The position numbers and the translations under genes were made by a program. From positions 1,971,001-2,035,000 of the forward strand of contig JBBDHG010000135.1 in the NCBI GenBank assembly GCA_037951165.1: 64,000 nucleotides of DNA, written 5' to 3'. Each line of letters starts with the position of its first letter. Within the stretch, counting starts at the first letter, position 1. Shown here piece by piece: positions 38,429 through 52,051 of the stretch. The stretch comes from Lophius americanus. Its lineage: Eukaryota > Chordata > Actinopteri > Lophiiformes > Lophiidae. Below the pieces are notes generated by a model. It was given only the letters and a program-made list of their open reading frames with translations. It made no database searches and was not told the DNA's origin.

Positions 38429-41400
38429 ATGTCTGCCTGACATGTTGATCCTATATTTGATTAGTTTTTGTACGTGTAGCCTAAATGCGTTGTGAATGGA
38501 TAACTCCATGGAGCTGTCTATGGTGCTGAAGTACCAGACTTAGTATGTTGAGTAGTTGTGCTTCTTGTTGAATCATCCTCAGTTAAATACTACTGTAATT
38601 ATGGACAACTTTCATGATCAATTTGACACGTAGCAACGTGTGTGTTCATGAGGGATTGAGCCGGTTATAGACACACGTTCCTATAGTTTATCTTTATTAT
38701 TATATTACTATGATCAGCAGCATTTGTGCATCTGAAACAACCAAGCCACCTCCATAGTAAATTGTCTCAGAGGAGAAAAGACTGCACATATAGTTTCTAC
38801 TGTGTATGATTGGTGTAGGTTGTCCTCCAGCAATCTTCTGAAATTTGAGGGTGCTGGCGGGTAGATGAATTACCTTCATTCTAACCTTTTCCTCCTATTT
38901 TCAGTCTAAGCCGAGATCACTGGCTGCCACATTCTGCACATATATGAGCATCAATCTTGTAATCTAATTCTCAGCGCAATAGTAAATAATGTCAAATGAT
39001 TCATTTGAAGCATTGTTCAGCAATCCAAGAAAATAATTCTGCAATAAATACTGCCTGGGTGAAGGCTATATAATGTTGAATTTTTGAGTTGATTCAACCC
39101 GTTGGAAATTCTTCAGGCCCCGATATATAGAGGTGTACTGACACTTGTTTCCAGAGGCTGACTGTTCAAAATGTATTATTTGTATGTGTATTATAAATTG
39201 CAGTAAAACCAATTCGATCTTTTTTTCTTTAAAGTGCATATTTATTTATTGGATCTTTCCGGGGATGGCTTCAGAGACACATGATTTTATCACTTTGATG
39301 CTTAATGCTATGTTCATTAAATATATGACAGGCTAGAGGTACATGTTATGATATCATTTGATCTGTGTTAGATATGTAGTAAAAATGATGTTCCCCTGTT
39401 CAGTCAACATTAAAATTCTGCAGGCATTCAGGGTATGGTACACTTTTTTTTTTTCTCTCCCACATGGCACTGCCTGAGCCACTGTCTTCCAAGGTGATCC
39501 TGGATCAAAACCTCAACTCATTTGAACACACTGAGACAGATATGCTCACATGTGCACAAACACACAGTGGAGTCTCTCCATCAAAGGAAACAGAGTGATA
39601 AAATCTGGATCAAACTCTCTAACACTTGGGGAGCTTTACATTTTTAAAACCTAGTGCAGAACTGCTGCACATATTCTGTTGTAGCCTCACTCTCAAAATT
39701 TCTCCAGCACAGATGCAGTGTTATTTGATCTAAAATAGAGGGAGGTGTGAGCTAGTGGTATTGGCACTACTTTACAGCAGAATGGGAGTTTGATTGCTCT
39801 ATTTCATGAAGGCTGATGATGCCGTTTCCCATTTCTCGACATTTTAATCCCCATCTTAATGCACTCTGGCAAATTGGTTCCAATGAATACGCCCCGGTTT
39901 GTCAGTATGACGATAAACTCGTACAACACACCACACTGCTAAAGGAATGGTAATAGAGAGCATTTCAGCCTTGAAAACTGACAGTAAAAAAATATCCATA
40001 TAAAACCTTTTACCCTTTCTTTGCAAGGCTTGTTTGTATTCCAGGTACAGTAAGCATCAGGCACAGAGCCAATCTGCCCCCTGCCACTTCCAGGGCTTTG
40101 TCAAAACAGTTCTGGCCAAGCCATTTACAGGCAATATATGAAATATGGATCATACATCGTTGCAGGAGAGAGTGCACTGGGTTTTTATGCTGTGTGTGTG
40201 AAACATGTGATGACTGAGTGGGCGAGAGAGAGAAATGATTGCTTATGGGATGGTGTAGAAATAAGAAAGCTTCACACCGGTAATATGCTCGTGTAGCCTT
40301 TGCTCGTCTACACATTCACATGCATGAGAATGGGGCGTCTTCAAATGCTGAGGCACAAACAGGAAAAAGCAATCACACAATTACAACTCTTTTTTTCTTT
40401 AGATGAAACAAGGAAACAAAGGTCCTCACATGATGAAATGAAATTATGCATATGGGATTTTATTTACCAGACACCTTTATAATTATGACCTTGTTAAATG
40501 TAGGAGGTAGGAGGTTCAGGCAAGGACACACAAGACTTTCTTGAGTAGAAACTTGTAAGATGACTTGTAAGAAACTCTTGTAAGATGAGTGTAAAGTAAG
40601 TTACAGTTGTAAGTAGTTGAAAAAATCAGTGATGACAGACTCCAAAGAACCCAAGCAGCTGTGTTTGTTTGGGTGTGTTGCTACAGATGCCTAAGATAAT
40701 GATTACAATTATCTATTTTAAATGCTTGGCACATATTGAAATACTGCACATGAGCTTATATTCAATGTTGCAGGATTTTAAAACTCTGGGAAACTCTCAC
40801 AGCTGCAAAATCTTTTAGAAACTTGCAAGGTCAGCACTACAATTAGAGCAAAGCTAGGGTGCAGCACATTCCCCGCTGACTGCTGAGAGGAAAGTGGCAT
40901 ATACTGATTCTTGATCTACTGTGTGCCAGTTGTTTTTATGCCGGGGCTCACCAAGAAAAAAATAAATAAAAATTGATTGATCTTCAGGTCGCATGAGCTA
41001 TAACCCTCGCTCTATATGTTTTAGGGTGAATTCTAGGGTGGTAATTCTGAATGTTGAAGTGATATAAAATAGTCATGTCATATAGTTGATATCGTGCCAA
41101 ATAACAGTATGACAAATGTTATATAATGTAGCATATGAAGACCAAGTTATTGTTAAGGATATTGGCCAACAACTCCATTACAAATATTCATGATGAAACA
41201 GTTCAACCAGTCCTACAACAAATTTCCAAGCTGTATACTTGACAGGAATGCTACTCACATCGGAAGTTATTGTTGCTGACATTTTGTGTCAATCACAAAA
41301 ATGGTTAGGGTTAGGTTTTAAGATATTTACAGATTTGACCTTTCTGGTTTCCTCTAGTGGAAGTTAGTGCAGCTTCAGGAAAATAATTCCACACATTAGC

Positions 41401-43911
41401 GACATTGGGTCTCCTGCAGATCAATCTTATTTCTATTCTCTGTTTTGCACTTTGTTGACAGTCCTCAAATACTTGGATGTCGGCGGCTGCACGTCGAGAC
41501 CATAGTCATTCAGCTAGCAAAGAGGATGAAAATGAGAGGGTTGCTTGGTGTCAACCCTACCTTGGTTAGAAAAGAGTCATTGATTATGTTTGTTACAATA
41601 GTGACTTATTGATTGAGGTTCAGATCAATAAATAGCTTTTTAACTTCATCAATGTGGCTCGTTGATTTCTAATGCATTACTCAGCGACCATAGCACAGGT
41701 TTAAGCCGATGTGACTCTGGACCCCAGAGGTGTAAAAAGCATTTCAATTAGGAGAGACAGAATTTTTGGTGGTCAGGACAATTCAGGGAGATTGCAATCA
41801 AAGGGTATGTGCCTTGAGCATCAGCAAGGTATATCTCCTTTTGGGGTCTGGATATTGGTGGTGGTGGAAGATGACTCTGCTGAGAATGATGGAACTGACT
41901 TAGCAGAGATGGAAAAATGGTGTGTGCCAGCAGCTCGATAGAACGGGATAATGGAGAGAATAATTTTTAACTGAATATTATCACATATTTGGATAGTCTA
42001 ACGACATGGATGAGTAAAAAATGATTGGTTAGATGTGCCTGGCTGAATGAGCACAGCTGATATGGATGGATTCCTCAGACCACGAGGCAGGTAAAAGAGA
42101 CTGAGTGTGTGTGGGGATAATATTCCTCACTGATATTTCAATGGATTTTCATTTGATTATGTAATTAAAATGTTTTTAACAAAGAGAATACAAATCCACG
42201 ATGACACTATACAGGAGGCAGTGAGCATTTCAATGCAACAAGTTCTGTTTTCTCTTTACCCTCATGAGTTTGAGATTTGGCCGGTGAGATCCTCAACTGT
42301 TTTGGCTTCAGTATATAAATGCAGTATTTTGAGATTCTGAAAGATGCTGAAAGAAAAGATAAAAAAACGGTGGCGGGTGACACCTGACATAATTTAATGC
42401 AGTATTCAAAGGGTTAGTGTGTTCTACTCTTAGTATCATGCGACCATGACGTCAGACTCCAGAGGTTTATGGTGGTCATGGTGCTGTCCAAGATTTCACA
42501 GCCTCCATTATGATTCTGAGCGAGTAGAAATGCCAACAAGACTAGCCTCTCTAGTTTGAAATAGCGTCATTGTATTTTCAAGTGTGCTGCTGAGGGACTA
42601 TTCAAAAGCAACCCCCGCATCTCTGCTATCATTCAAAACCATCGTGTTTTCACAAAAACAACATGGACCAGGGACAAAGCATGCACCTGCCTCTTGGCCC
42701 ACGTGTGTCAACAACATGGCACCGAAGGTCGACTGTCAGGTGGTTTGAAGACCTGCCTACCTCCCCTGCTCCTGCATATACATACATACACAAGTGTACA
42801 CAGACACACATAAATAAACACACACCTAAATGCCCACATACTTCTCTGTCCTCTATTTATATTGCTCCCAGCATCCCTTCACTTATTAAACGGGCAGGTG
42901 GAGTGATGCTCAGCTGCCGAGCTGTCTGAGTCTAGTGTGCATGTGTGTGCGCACCAGCATATGTGCTTTTGCATCAGAAAACACTTAATTAGGCCTATAT
43001 AACAGCTGGTAGTGTACAGTAGGTATGCAAAGATTTCCACCAGGTGTGGCTCTACAACACTGCTGTCACTGCAAAATTGTCAGTGCCCTGGAACGTATGG
43101 TGTGTTTTGGGTAAGCTCTCAAGGGCGGAGAAAAGAGATGACGCAATGCACAGCAGACTACCGCATTTTTTAATTTTATTTTTTGCAGGAATGAACCTGT
43201 GTTTATTATCACAGCGCTCTAATAGGTTTCTAAAACACTGCAGACCTATAATAACCTTGAATGATAATGCATTCCAATAATGATATCATGCTGCACCAGC
43301 TGGGTGTAAATTGAACAGAGGACATTTTTAATTACCCCAGGGTAGCTGAATATTGGCCATCCTGTAATGGTGAGACTCTGTGCTGATACTGTGGTAAGGT
43401 GATAAAATTCAACCACAGGCCCCTTTGACCACAATCCAGGTCGACTTCTGTCTTTCTCCTCGGTTAGGCTACCTGAGCCAGGGCCAATTAGAGCTGGCAG
43501 AGGGTAGGACAAAGCATGGTGGGAAACACTGACATTTCACACCGGGAGCTCTGGCTCATGAATATGGATCATTGTAATTATGGCTGGTTAGCAGTCTGTA
43601 TCATTCCCATGCGGGGATGCACAGATTTTAAGTCCCTTTCACGAAAGGGAAATGACATGACACAGTTACAGTGATAAGTCAATTACAATAAGTCATTCAA
43701 AACAAAATGAGCTACCAACTATTTAGATAATCGTTTCACTCATCAGTCACTTTTATTGGATAAAAAAATTGCTTCATAAATATATTAATATAATATTTTG
43801 TGGTGTGTAATTAGTTAAGGGTGCCAAAACAAACAAAGTTAGAAATACAATATTGCATTTTGTAGTACCAGAACCATAGAGCTGGGTTCTTATACTTCAC
43901 CATGACTTCAA
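38429..43911. other. Non-coding DNA, presumed alpha-neurexin intron
   Basis: No supported gene. A short tandem of CTTGTAAGATGA-like words lies at about 40549-40600. TTAGGGTTAGG at about 41306 is a two-unit telomere-like word only. Confidence 0.55.
39739..39800 (+). mobile_element. Possible SINE head fragment
   Basis: GGGAGGTGTGAGCTAGTGGT, TTGGCACTACTTTACAGCAG and AATGGGAGTTTGATTGC follow the word order of the 'GTGGTTAGCACTGTTGCCTCACAGCAAGAAGG...GGTTCGATTC' SINE head. It is short and diverged. Confidence 0.4.
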
Positions 43912-43951
43912 CATGTAATAAATCCTGCTGTGGTCGGCAGTTTATTACATG
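43912..43951. repeat. 11-bp inverted repeat with inner CTGC/GCAG stem
   Basis: CATGTAATAAA at 43912-43922 pairs perfectly with TTTATTACATG at 43941-43951. Inside it CTGC can pair with GCAG. It sits about 30 bp before the SINE fragment at 43979. Confidence 0.65.
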
Positions 43952-43978
43952 GTGATTGATAAACAACCATTCATGTTT

Positions 43979-44187
43979 GCATTCACACCTACCAACTATT
44001 TAAGGTCACCGACCAAATATACAGTTAAGTGTATATCACAGTAGATTGTATGTTTTTTGGGTTGTGGGAGGAAGCTGGAGCACCCTGAGGGAAACACGGG
44101 GACAACATGCAAAATCAGAAAGGTCCCTAGAGGATAAGATTCCAGAACCATCTTGCTGTGGGGCAACAGTGCTACCACCACGGTACG
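43979..44187 (-). mobile_element. Teleost tRNA-derived SINE, 5' part (minus orientation)
   Basis: The plus strand shows GTTGTGGGAGGAAGCTGGAG, CACGGGGACAACATGCAAAA, AGAACCATCTTGCTGTGGGG and AACAGTGCTACCACCACGGT. These match, in reverse complement, the head and middle of the SINE whose 3' half lies near 7.1 kb. The 3' end here is eroded after CATTCACACCTACCA. Confidence 0.75.
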
Positions 44188-47100
44188 GGTTTTTCTGTGT
44201 AAAAAAGGATCAGCGTTGAAACTGTTCCGATCTAGAATGTAGATATCATCATAGCATAATACTCTCTATTCATTTGAGGTAAATAGTAAAAGTGAATGAA
44301 TAAGAAACTATGATTCGCAGGAATTGGCTTTGGGTCTTGCTATGATCAAACAGCACCTGTTCCATGTCAACATTTATTGTTCTGTTTTACATCTGAAATA
44401 TTAAGATAAGACCATCAGTTTCTCAATCTTAACCTTGAAGGAACGCAGCAGGTTAGCTTCCCAGGAGGCAAGCGGCGATATGAGCAGATAAAAAGATGTG
44501 TTCACCACTTTTATTAATAGGAAGATAAACAAGATAAGTGCAGGTAAACCCATACACCTCAGGCAGAATCATCTAAGGTGGAGGAATAATTCTGACAAAG
44601 TTCAAACCACTTTTGATTTTCCACAAAGGTATAGCACAAAAAAGGTCCCGGGTATAGTACTGCATAAAGGTTGTGGGTTTAATTATCGAGTTTTTAAATC
44701 ATCTGTTTTCCACCTACTTCGGTAAGAATAAAGGCACAGGATATATTACTGCACAATTACACGCACACGTTAAAAAGCTTTTACATATCACGTGTAATCA
44801 AATTTATAATCTGTTTGATCTGTTTCAATATGAGGAAAAAAATGGCATGAAATTACCCATAAACATGTTTCTAACCTTATTAAAGCAGTAATGTTAACGG
44901 ATATGATGATAATTTAAATTAGAATTTTCTGTGTTTTGTGTGAAAAAATGATGTTTGTTACTCAACTCAATCACACATTTTTGGTTGTTTCTAGACATTT
45001 CAATGTAAGAATGCTAAACATTTTCAATGAAATATATCTTTTCTACTTGTGTGAATCCTGACATATGACAGACGTTTATATCACGTGATAACAGGTTGAT
45101 ATTACATCCATTGGGCCGGGCCATCACTTAATCCAAACATCGTTTTTTTTTGCAAATGACCCTGAGAAAGATGTTGTCAGATTTACTTCTGGACAGCTGT
45201 TGACAAACTGAGAACTTTCCATATGGATGAAGTCTATTGACGTTCAAAAAAAACTTTCTGGCTTTACTGAGGACCGCCAAGAGACTTTTCTAGATGTCTG
45301 GAAACCCCCTTGCATGCCAAATTTGGGATTTTTTGGGCAGAGTAAAACAAAACCTGTCTCTCTCTCTCCTTCTCTCTCTCTTTCACACATGTGCTCGTAG
45401 ACTCAAAGTGGAGCCGGGAAGCCCTTCACACTCCGCATCCCCCACTTATATAATTGGGTATCATTGATTTGTCATTGGTGTAAATGTTTAAAACTCTGAT
45501 GTGAGGTCTAAGCAGAATTATCGTTTTTGTCACAAAAGGAGAAAGAAAATACACATGAGAGGATAATGGAAGCCAACCTAGATGTCAGCAAATATCAGCT
45601 ATGCTGCGTCGATATGCTAGCTTTCATACAAAAATAAAAGTATCATGCAACTAATATGTATTCATAACACTCCTATCAGAACCTTCAGTAGGGGGACCCT
45701 ATTCTGTATCATTTCATCTCTTATAGAAGCTATATGCTCACTCAACTTGTCAGGGTATTAAATTGCCTAGGTGTGTGTCAGTGCAGAGACAGGAGATATA
45801 TAAGACAACAAATGATCCACATTAGTAACACTTTGTCATCTGCATCCATCATGTTTTAGCTGCTGAGGATGTAACGTGTTAAATGACGTATTACTCGGCA
45901 TTAGCGCTAATGCTCAGTGTATTTTATTATGTTGCACATTTTCTACAATTTCTTCTTTATGTAAATATAATTTATCATTGAGCCATATAATCGTGCTAGC
46001 TAAGTGCATAAGTGATGAATGTAACTTTAAAATGGGCCACCCAAGCAAGTCCCTAGCCAGATGTGGGTCCACCAGACCCTCATAGAATCCACTGGGAAAC
46101 GCTGATGGTAGGTAAGCTACATGGAGGAAAGCAGTGAAAAGAGCAGTCAGCGTCAATATTTCAGTTGAACCGAACAGCTAAAATAACTCTGGCTGTGTTA
46201 TTTTTTTTTCCCCAGCTCTTACTGTGCTAAGTGAAATCCATGATGGCCTTGGTGGAGGCAATCAAGCCTGAGCAGGAACATCTGCCTGAATGTCTTTGAA
46301 CATTGTGCATGTTGACGACAGCTTTAGGCTTTTAAACAGACACTGGTTTCCACACACTCACATGTTAGTCTAATTTTGAGGATACGCTGCATCCTGCCAT
46401 TTTTTTTTTTTTTTCACATTTCAGAGGAAAGGAGGGCTAATGGCAGGATCTCTATGCACATAAAGTCTGGAAAACCTGCGAGGGACCAATCCACCCTCAT
46501 TGCCGTATCTGAAAGGTAAAACGCTCAAATGTTACGATTTAAATGTGGAGCGGAGTAAATTGTGATTAGTAACTATCAAATGGGTACAGCATGTGCTCAT
46601 TAAAGGTTAAATCATTAAACCAAATAAAGAAACAACAACTGTTGCCCAATAAGAACAATTAAACGCTTTAATAAAAGCAGTCTCCATGAACTGATTTGAT
46701 TAACCCAAATACTAAAATTAGCTTTGAAAAAGGATTTGAAGTATTTTTTTTTTTTTTTTCGACTCGGTACAGATGTTCAAACGTTCAAAGAATATTTATC
46801 TTGGAAAGTGATATCAGTTGATCTCATCTCATCTAACAGTACCTTCATGCTTCTTCAGATCCCTAACAGGATTCTACTGCATGTTCATTCTCTCATTTTC
46901 TAATCTCCAATAATCCCCAATGGAATAGCACCCTTGTGCTAAAATAAGTAGGTTATTTCTCACATCACATCTCACATCAATGGTGATAGTTTCCCCAAAC
47001 CTATCACTGTTTTTCACAACTTATAGCGCAGACATAGAACAAATGTTTCCCTTTTTTTTATTAATGACTGACACCTGAAGCTTCCGCTCACTATTGTATT

Positions 47101-48308
47101 ATTATCTGATACCCGAAAATAGGGAGTGAGATGATTTCAGAGAAAGACAGAGACCAAGAAAGTGTGAACGGCGCCACTGATTAGGAGATTCTCAGTCAAG
47201 GTGACATCTATTTTACCCCATCCCAGCTCCCATTTACTTCTGTGTAAAAGAGCAATGAGACGAGTGCCAGTTTCCTACTTAATTATCTCTCTAATGGAGG
47301 AAGAGAATGGCATTTAATTACTCGGCCCTAGATTTAGACTGGTGGCATGCGAGAGGTAAATGGATTTAATGTTGCGAGGATAAATGAGAGCTACAGCGAT
47401 GATATGCAGATGTTTGCACAAATGCAGCAGGCGTAACAAACGACCACACAGCACTTGATATGTTGTTACAGCCTCACATCTGAATCTGCTCCGTAGTGAA
47501 AGAACCGTAAATTGGAATTTCATGGTATTTAAGGCCAAAATGCCAAAAAGGGTGATGCCTTTGTGATCATCTATTTAAAACTCAACTGAAGTTATAACCA
47601 TGCTTAGTCGAAAAACAGGGACATACAACAAAGTGAATGTTACACATAATATTCCTATAATGGTAATAATAACAATGGAACTAATTTATATTTATAGATG
47701 ATAGCGCATCGATCAGTTCAGAAGAAAGAAAAGAACAAGTACCAAATTCCACTTTTCAAATAATTTATATTGTAATTTTAACAGTACTTCATTCACATTT
47801 TCTATTTTAATTTTTGTTAATCAAAGGTGGCAAATGAGCCTTACCGTGTTTTCCAAATAGAATGTTGCGCCCTGAAACTCTCGACAAATACCACTTTTAG
47901 GAATATGACCTGCCAGAGGAGTGTGCAAAGCTGTTTATTTTCAGGTTTTCCACAACTACACATAATTTGACGGGAGATGCAGCAACTGGAGGAGCAGACC
48001 AATAACAATATAGATTTTTGAGAGTCTAACTGTTGCTCTGGGTTCTGTAACATGTGTTTTTGCTTCAGAATGCAAACTGGGAGTAAATCTATGTTGAAGG
48101 TAGGCAGAAAGAACAACATGTGAATGTGATCTCTGGAAATCCCAAATTACACTCCATTCTCTCCAACTTTGACAAGTCGGTCTGGGATAGCCAAAGCCAT
48201 TAGGCTGGAACAACAGAAACTCTGAGTACTATTTATGTGGGTGAGGTTTTAAAACTGCTAATCTGCACTGGTTGTATTTTTACAACTTAATAGTTAATAG
48301 TAAATTGA
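44188..48308. other. Non-coding DNA, presumed alpha-neurexin intron
   Basis: No supported gene. Several poly-T runs lie at 46200, 46400 and 46746. TATCACGTGATA near 45078 is a 12-bp palindrome with an E-box core. 44460-44720 may be an unclassified old repeat. Confidence 0.55.
45357..45383. repeat. (CT)n microsatellite, short
   Basis: TCTCTCTCTCC followed by TTCTCTCTCTCTTT makes a 27-bp CT tract with one interruption. Confidence 0.85.
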
Positions 48309-48570
48309 CAGTACTTATGTAGCGCCTTTCTGGACTGCTTGATCATTCAAAGCCAGCATTTCCTTTCACAGACATTCATTCCACTATGATGCAAGGTACC
48401 ACCTGCTAATCAGAGGCAATAATCACTCACACACCAACTGACATCGAAGGGGAGCAACTGGTATCAGCTCAATATCTGGCTCCCCTGCAGCCTGTGATGT
48501 GACGGTTATCACATCACAGACCTTCCGATTAGCAGAAGACTGCTATACCTTCTGAGCCACAGCTGACCCT
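48309..48570 (-). mobile_element. tRNA-derived SINE relic (minus orientation)
   Basis: In reverse complement it starts GGGTCAGCTGTGGCTCAGAA with an A-box-like TGGCTCAGAAGG. AATCGGAAGGTCTGTGATG follows, and the far end contains a GCGCTACATAAGTACTG-like stretch. This order matches a fish SINE of the form 'GGCTGTGGCTCAGGAGGTAGAGC...CCAATCGGAAGGT...GCGCTATATAA'. A local palindrome (48492-48502 with 48509-48519, 11 bp perfect) lies where the B box should be. Confidence 0.6.
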
Positions 48571-51500
48571 GAGGTTTTTAACTTCTAAAATGTTTGCGGG
48601 AATTACGATAATTTGAGAAGTGCTTTGCAGCACACCAGCATTTAAGATTTAGTCAGTATTACATGTACATTATACACCTGCAGTCAATATGTGCAGGTAT
48701 TAACCTACATGTTGCATTTCCACAGTGTATAATATTTGTATTTTTATATTTATTTTACATTTCTAGAGTGAGAAAGTCAGCGATCAAGTTAGCATTAACT
48801 CCATAGTTTCCATTTTGTCACTGAAGGCTTAAACTCTGAAAAATGTATAAAGGTAACTTCCGGAATGATCAGGACCTCTAGATGCTTCTCATAACCTTTT
48901 TTAATTTCAGAAACAGATCTTTTTTTACTATTACAGAAACCAAACCATTGATCCATCCAGCCATTCATCATTTATAACTGCTAATATCTGTAGTAGGGTA
49001 GCAGGTGTTCGAAGTTGAATGCAGCAGACTTTTGACAGAGGTATAGTGTATCCAGACAGATAATCAAAGGGCGTTTTGAAAAAATTCTCCAGTAAAATCA
49101 CTTTGAATTGCTTCACTTCATGTTTTTGGGACTTTTCAACTAAAGGCAAACTGCATTAGTCTGCACTAATCAAATTGGGGCTGCTATGGGAAGTATAGGG
49201 AAACAGAATGTGGTCAAAGACAGTGACTATACAATCACCAGACCATACTCTTCTCCTCCATTCCTCCAACCTGCAGAATAAACAAGAGGTAGAAATGTTG
49301 GACATTGGCTTTGATTTCCACAGTATGAAAATTAGAATAAACTGTCCTGACTGGATGATGCAGAACCAATTAAATTGGTCAAAACTGAGCTGCAACACTT
49401 CTATATGCGGCCAAATATAGTACATAATTCTTCTAACCATGAGCAAATACATGGAGGAGCTCATGCATGCACTGATGCACATGCACCATTTCCTATAGCA
49501 AGGGGACAGTGCACATCAGCAGAAATGGAGACCAACAGCTCCTGAATAGCTCACACTATACCTTCAAGCAGCTGCGAAATCAGACTACTGAAGTGTAATC
49601 AAAAGCCTTGGCCCGCCTCAAGGTCAATTCATCAGAGAAGTTATCATGCCTGAATTATACATGACAGCTTCTGTAAACCATAAATATTGAATATCCAGAT
49701 TGCACACAAGAAATGACAAAGAAGAAATAAAATGGAAAATGAGAGGGAACAAGAGTCAGAGAGAGAGTTAACGTAGGACCCTGGCTGTGCAACTAGTCAC
49801 TGAAAATAAAATATCAGTAGGCTGAAACTGATTCTATGCCAAGGCAGATGGATTTAAATAAAAATAAATAAAATGGTAGCTCATGCCCACTTACACTAAA
49901 GGCATCCACATCCAGAGATAGAGCAACTGCACTCTGAACATGAATGATGTAAACATACATCAACCAATGCTGGTAAGAATACAATCAGATATATGTTGGA
50001 GTAGTAACATATTTTACTGCTATATGCGCATGGCTCAACGTTATACTCTTCATAGTCTCATGCTTCTCATTTGGAGTTTTTTTTTTATTTTTATGGGTGA
50101 ATGGAGTTGATCTGCTTCTTGAGACGGGGCCATCAGCCTGTTAAGTTCCAGTGTCAGACTCCTGCTGTGAACCCAAACGAGCAAATCAATAGCGTATCGA
50201 GTGAGGTCAGCCTCCTTGAACTCTCTTGGTCACTGCTTCAGTAGCTCGCAGTGGCTGACTTAGAGCATCTCTGCCTCTCCCACGCACACATGAGCTCTCA
50301 GTCTGGTCTGAGAATGAATAAAAATTGGATCAAAGTATCTGCTTAAGGACATTTTTCAGTGACCAATCAAACACCACATTTTTTGTGAAATGTGCAATAT
50401 TGTCAAGAGCATGAGTACATGAAAGAAATATCCAATACTCATTCAATTATTCAAGAATTCAAAATACTTAAATCAATTACTTCATGGTATGCCTCATGGT
50501 TGAGGTTGACATATTTCTTTGAATAAGAAAATGAAGACTTTAGGTACATAGGATAAAATTGGTATTTAAACTAGCCCCTCATTTCTATATTCCTTCTGCA
50601 GGTAGGGCATTCTCACTATTTTATTCCTCTGGACCATCAGTGACAACATTGGGTCAGAGCCACATTGGTAAAGATTAAAAAGAAATGTGCCGCCCTTTGT
50701 AGCCAATCGACAATCGATTTTCACTTGGTAGGGGTGGGGGGTGAAGTCGAGCGGAGTGATGGCGGAGGGGACGCTGTCTGACAGCAAGCGAAACTCAAAT
50801 TAAAGATTTCCCGTCCATGAAATGAAAAAAGACCAACAGGGCCAATATAGTGGCTCCTGTTGAGTGGATGTGCAAACAAACCCTGCTTCACATTACATCC
50901 AGTCACCTCACACACCCTTCACAAGCACTCAAGCCTCCATCGGCGTTGAATCTTCGGTCTGCTCTTGGTCTGTCCTTGCGACCGATACAAGAGGAGTTAT
51001 GGCACTCTTCATGTAGGAGGGCATAACACCGACAATGACAACATTATCACAGCCCCTCTTTTGTTAGGAAACCACGGCATACTGTCTCATAAATAAAGGA
51101 AAGGCTCCATTACGACCAATGGCTGTATCCATCCTCCCCTGTCTCTAATTATAAGGCCATCTGCATCCATTGACACACGCATCCCTCTTGGCAAAGCCAC
51201 TCAAGGCCCATCAGAGACAGGATAGCGGGCAATGCCTCATTGCTTACTTTTGAGAATCTAGTATATTTTGTTCTGGAGCTCGGCAAGGAGCACTCAAACC
51301 TCATTTCTGTATTGCGTCATCTTTAGCCAACTATCTGTCCAGTCTTACTGGCAAAAACATAAACCAGTGTTTTTCATGCATAAAATGGCCTCTTTTCCAC
51401 CCACACACAAACTCCAGCTCACACAGCAGCTCCAACCAGTCAAACTGCTCTGCTCCCAGCCTGTCAGGTTGTTGCTCATCTTTGTGTGCTATCCCGTGCT

Positions 51501-51754
51501 CAATCATTGATGAGGCTAAACCCTCTGGTACGAATGAAAGGAGTGTGCAGGGTTGCAATCACCATCAGACTGCATTAGAACCCAGAACCAAGTGTTGGGT
51601 AAGACACTTTAAAACCATAGCTTTGTAAGCTATCAACAACTTTGCAGTGTAAAGTGTTGCACTACTTTGGGAAAAGTTCATTGTTTTTAAATAATACTAC
51701 TTATATAATAATTCCAAATACTTAAAAACGTGTCCCCTCGCACCAATTTTTTTG
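48571..51754. other. Non-coding DNA, presumed alpha-neurexin intron
   Basis: No supported gene. Around 51592-51680, GTGTTGGGTAAGACACTTTA and ACTACTTTGGGAAAAGTT recall a fish DNA-transposon phrase but cannot be delimited. Confidence 0.55.
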
Positions 51755-52051
51755 TCACTGCTTGCCCCTTTTGAGGGTAACAGGGCAGCTGGAACCCCTT
51801 CACAGCTAACATTAGGTGAAAGGTAGCTTAGATCCTGGACAATTCGCCAGGAAATTACAGGGCTGACACAAACAAGTGTTTACACCTGCAGGCTATTTAG
51901 AGTCATTGATTCCCTTGTGTTGCATGCTTTTAGACTGCAGGAGGAGGCAGGATCAAACACCGGGAGAATGCAGCACTGTGGGAACATGCAAACCTAGAAC
52001 ACTTAAACCGTGTGGTAATACTGCTAACACTAAGCCACTTTGTGGCCCCAT
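51755..52051 (-). mobile_element. Teleost tRNA-derived SINE, old diverged copy
   Basis: Same repeat type as at 7.1 and 44.0 kb. Recognisable words on the plus strand: GGTAACAGGGCAGCTGGAAC, TTACAGGGCTGACACAAACA, TATTTAGAGTCATTGATT, ACACCGGGAGAATGCAGC and ACTGCTAACACTAAGCCACT. The order is conserved but substitutions and small indels are many. The small reading frames over this interval are by-products. Confidence 0.65.
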
